NCBI RefSeq assembly: GCF_051955275.1
Contig: NZ_JBQCGW010000240.1
Location: forward strand, 1-7,600
DNA from: Pseudobacter sp051955275
Lineage (GTDB): Bacteria; Bacteroidota; Bacteroidia; Chitinophagales; Chitinophagaceae
DNA length: 7,600 nucleotides
Direction of reading: 5' to 3'
The notes beneath the pieces are model-generated. The model searched no databases and was not told the origin of the DNA. It was given only the letters and a program-made list of their open reading frames with translations. Within the stretch, counting starts at the first letter, position 1; every line of letters starts with the position of its first letter. Made by a program: the position numbers and the translations under genes. Positions 5,645 through 7,600 of the stretch are shown here, piece by piece.

Positions 5645-7600
5645 TTATCTTCCTTTTCTCCGTATCCAGATCACCAGGCTGGTGATCACAAGCAGGGCCG
5701 GGAAGATCCATTTGAGGAGAATGGCTGCTACTGCCCATCCTTCCCTGGTGACATCCAGATTTTCGTCGAGTGGCGGATCGCGACGCATATTCACAGGTGC
5801 TTCTCCGTCAGACATCCAGTAGAAAGCGGCCGTGATCAGTCCGAAATTGGCGGGCCTGATATCCTGCCGACTGGTACGGAGTTCTGCATTGCTCATCCAG
5901 TCCGCATCACCTGCTATGAGTATTTTCTGTTCCCTGTCATTGATTTTCCTGCTAAGTGCCATTACCAATGGAAGGCTATCTTTGGTTTCAAGCGCAGGAT
6001 TGAATATGGCACTGTCGTCAACAAAGTTGCTGGTCTCCTTTTCAACCCAGGTACCGGCAGTATCCGTCCTGAAAAGGGTAGTGACCTTGAAGCCTTTGTC
6101 AGTTGTGAGTTTTAAGGTGCCGGCGGTAGGTGTTGTGAGCATCAGTTTTTTCTCCCGCATAATGGCAAAGTAATGGGAGAATGTGGCCGACTCAGGTGTT
6201 GCGGAACTCAGGATCAATTCCTGCTGATGGTCTTTGGATGGGTTCACCAGCATGCCTTCCATAAATTGAACTCCCAGGGATTCCGTAATGGCATTCATGA
6301 ATTCCTGTTTGCCGGGTTCCCCAGCTATAAGCAGGTTTCCGCCGCGCGAAAGGTAATTTTCGAAATTTGCTTTTTCTTCAGGTGTCAGCAGTTTCTTCAC
6401 ATCTGCCATAACAAGGATATTTACGGAGTCAGGAACAGGCTGAAGCAATGATATATTGGTGAAGTCAAATCCATTGTTGATCAGCGAATGCCGGAAGGTT
6501 CTTTCCTGCGCGATGGTCTTGTAACCCCTGTCGAAATTGTTACCGGACTCTCTTTCTCCATGCCCGCTTACAAAGCCTACTAGAGGCAGTTTCATTACCA
6601 AACGCTTGAATGCTGCGGATATCTCCGCTTCATCCGGTACTTTCTGCATGTCTTCAAAGATCCGGAGGAAGGTGGATTGGCCATTTTCTCTTTTCAATTG
6701 ACGGACAAATCTGAATCCTTCAGGCTCCAGGTTGATCCGGTCCGCTATCTTTTCATAGGGAAGAATTTCAAAATCATAGTCATAAAGCCGGGCCATGGTG
6801 TCCACTCTTTCTGCTCCATGTACATTAGGAAATGCCTGGTCGAGGTAAGGATTTTCCACTTCCTTATAATACCTGACATATTTGAATTTGATGTCCGGTT
6901 TAAACCGGATATACCGTTGAAACAGTTCCTGGTCTGGCTTGTATGCGTGCGGTAAACCACTGTAGTAATTCGCTTCCAGCATATTGGTATAAGAAGTGAT
7001 GGTGAGCCCGCCTTTCATTTTGCTGACTACCTCCTGGCTTGCCCTGGTAAGGGTGTTGGACTTGTTCCTGGTAACATCCAGGTAACCCATAAAAACGGGC
7101 ATGGAGCTGATATAACTGGTCATGACCGTGATTGTAACCACTGCCAGGTACTTTCCTGTATTGGTCAGCCAATTGCTTTTCTGCCTGGCGATCTGAAGTT
7201 TAAGAATGGTAAAACTGACGAACATCCCCGATACCATGATGAAGTAAATTAGATCTTCGCTGGTGACCAATCCTCTGATAAAACTTTCAGCCCTGCCATT
7301 GATCGAAAGCCAATATGTGATATCCCTCACAAATTCCATATCCTGTCCAATCCTGTTCATGGAGCTCAGAGCGGCGAGCACAGCCAGTGTGCCGATGGCC
7401 GCCACTACATTATAGGATGTCAATGCAGACATGAACAATCCCACTGCTGCATATGCGCAGATCAGCAGGAACAGCCCCAGTAGTCCGCAACATATCACCG
7501 GTAGATCAACATGTATGATCCTGGTGGCGGCATACGCGCTGAAAACAGTCAGGATGAGTATCATCACCAGTCCGAATACCACCAGCGACAGGTATTTTCC
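5645..7600 (-). CDS. GldF-GldG fusion-type ABC transporter permease/auxiliary protein (5' end missing)
   Basis: The reading frame is open to the right edge, so the visible 651 residues lack their N-terminus; the GTG at 7582 is an internal valine codon. The visible protein starts with four membrane helices (about 3-24, 34-58, 63-80 and 117-136) resembling the second half of a GldF-like ABC-2 permease. A fifth helix (about 150-172) then opens a GldG-like part: a long extracytoplasmic region to about 615 and a last helix (about 622-645) ending in RRKGR at the cytoplasmic face. Within it, GYKTIAQERTFRHSLINNGFD (residues 359-379) and the later ILVMADVKKLLTPEEKANFE and GGNLLIAGEPGK match the ABC_transp_aux (GldG) family, as does GDADWMSNAELR near 565. 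In Flavobacterium GldF and GldG are separate subunits working with ATPase GldA, needed for gliding motility; here both appear in one chain. The ATPase gene is expected beyond the right edge. The substrate is unknown, and similar fusions occur in non-gliding species. Confidence 0.88.
   Translation of the reverse strand, partial: GKYLSLVVFGLVMILILTVFSAYAATRIIHVDLPVICCGLLGLFLLICAYAAVGLFMSALTSYNVVAAIGTLAVLAALSSMNRIGQDMEFVRDITYWLSINGRAESFIRGLVTSEDLIYFIMVSGMFVSFTILKLQIARQKSNWLTNTGKYLAVVTITVMTSYISSMPVFMGYLDVTRNKSNTLTRASQEVVSKMKGGLTITSYTNMLEANYYSGLPHAYKPDQELFQRYIRFKPDIKFKYVRYYKEVENPYLDQAFPNVHGAERVDTMARLYDYDFEILPYEKIADRINLEPEGFRFVRQLKRENGQSTFLRIFEDMQKVPDEAEISAAFKRLVMKLPLVGFVSGHGERESGNNFDRGYKTIAQERTFRHSLINNGFDFTNISLLQPVPDSVNILVMADVKKLLTPEEKANFENYLSRGGNLLIAGEPGKQEFMNAITESLGVQFMEGMLVNPSKDHQQELILSSATPESATFSHYFAIMREKKLMLTTPTAGTLKLTTDKGFKVTTLFRTDTAGTWVEKETSNFVDDSAIFNPALETKDSLPLVMALSRKINDREQKILIAGDADWMSNAELRTSRQDIRPANFGLITAAFYWMSDGEAPVNMRRDPPLDENLDVTREGWAVAAILLKWIFPALLVITSLVIWIRRKGR
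6891..6912. repeat. 22-bp near-perfect palindrome inside the GldG-like gene
   Basis: The arms ATGTCCGGTTT (6891-6901) and AAACCGGATAT (6902-6912) are complementary at ten of eleven positions with no spacer, and the central 16 bp are perfect. It encodes part of the extracytoplasmic region (IRFKPDI). It may simply be a chance product of these codons. Confidence 0.4.

Noticed and set aside
5519..6115. 198-codon plus-strand open frame
   Set aside because: It crosses the boundary of two real minus-strand genes and its translation resembles no protein family; it is a shadow frame.
7580..7582. GTG as the start of the GldG-like gene
   Set aside because: The frame continues upstream without a stop to the window edge, and this codon falls within a membrane helix.
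1..7600. Search for CRISPR array, tRNA/rRNA, insertion sequence, prophage or defence-island signs
   Set aside because: No regularly spaced repeats, cloverleaf, transposase, integrase or phage proteins are visible, and the genes are housekeeping or accessory chromosomal types.

Overview
The window reads as ordinary chromosomal DNA of a Bacteroidota bacterium, most likely from the Chitinophagaceae (Chitinophaga-like). This is inferred from three things: a GldF/GldG-type gliding-motility ABC transporter protein, start codons preceded by A-rich leaders rather than Shine-Dalgarno sequences, and the overall look of the proteins. No phage, insertion sequence, CRISPR array, tRNA or rRNA is visible. 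Coding density is very high; the longest non-coding stretch is 78 bp.

Layout. A single plus-strand gene (53-706) encodes a small one-pass membrane protein with an N-terminal GYF_2/DUF4339 domain. It converges, with a 5-bp gap, on a run of five minus-strand genes. In their direction of transcription (right to left) these are: (i) a GldF-GldG fusion, an ABC-2 permease joined to a large extracytoplasmic ABC_transp_aux-type domain, cut by the right edge (5645-7600); (ii) and (iii) two tandem paralogous MutS-family ATPases of 446 and 439 residues (4268-5608 and 2942-4261); (iv) a LysR-type regulator (1963-2868); (v) a PLP-dependent threonine-synthase-like enzyme (712-1884).

How they may work together. 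The GldG-like gene and the two MutS-like genes are separated by only 36 bp and 6 bp and probably form one operon. The two MutS-like proteins consist only of a domain III-like core and the domain V ATPase. They lack the mismatch-recognition and connector domains, so they are unlikely to be classical mismatch-repair MutS. Both keep intact ATPase motifs, while the central part of the core has diverged strongly, which fits a heterodimer. The LysR gene and the threonine-synthase-like gene are co-directional, and the 78-bp gap between them holds an 8-bp perfect inverted repeat next to the enzyme's start codon, so regulation of one by the other is possible but unproven.

The least explained signals are the MutS-like pair and its association with a Gld-type transporter, a perfect 13-bp inverted repeat plus a second GC-rich hairpin inside the second MutS-like gene, and an off-register cysteine in the zinc-ribbon-like head of the threonine-synthase-like protein.
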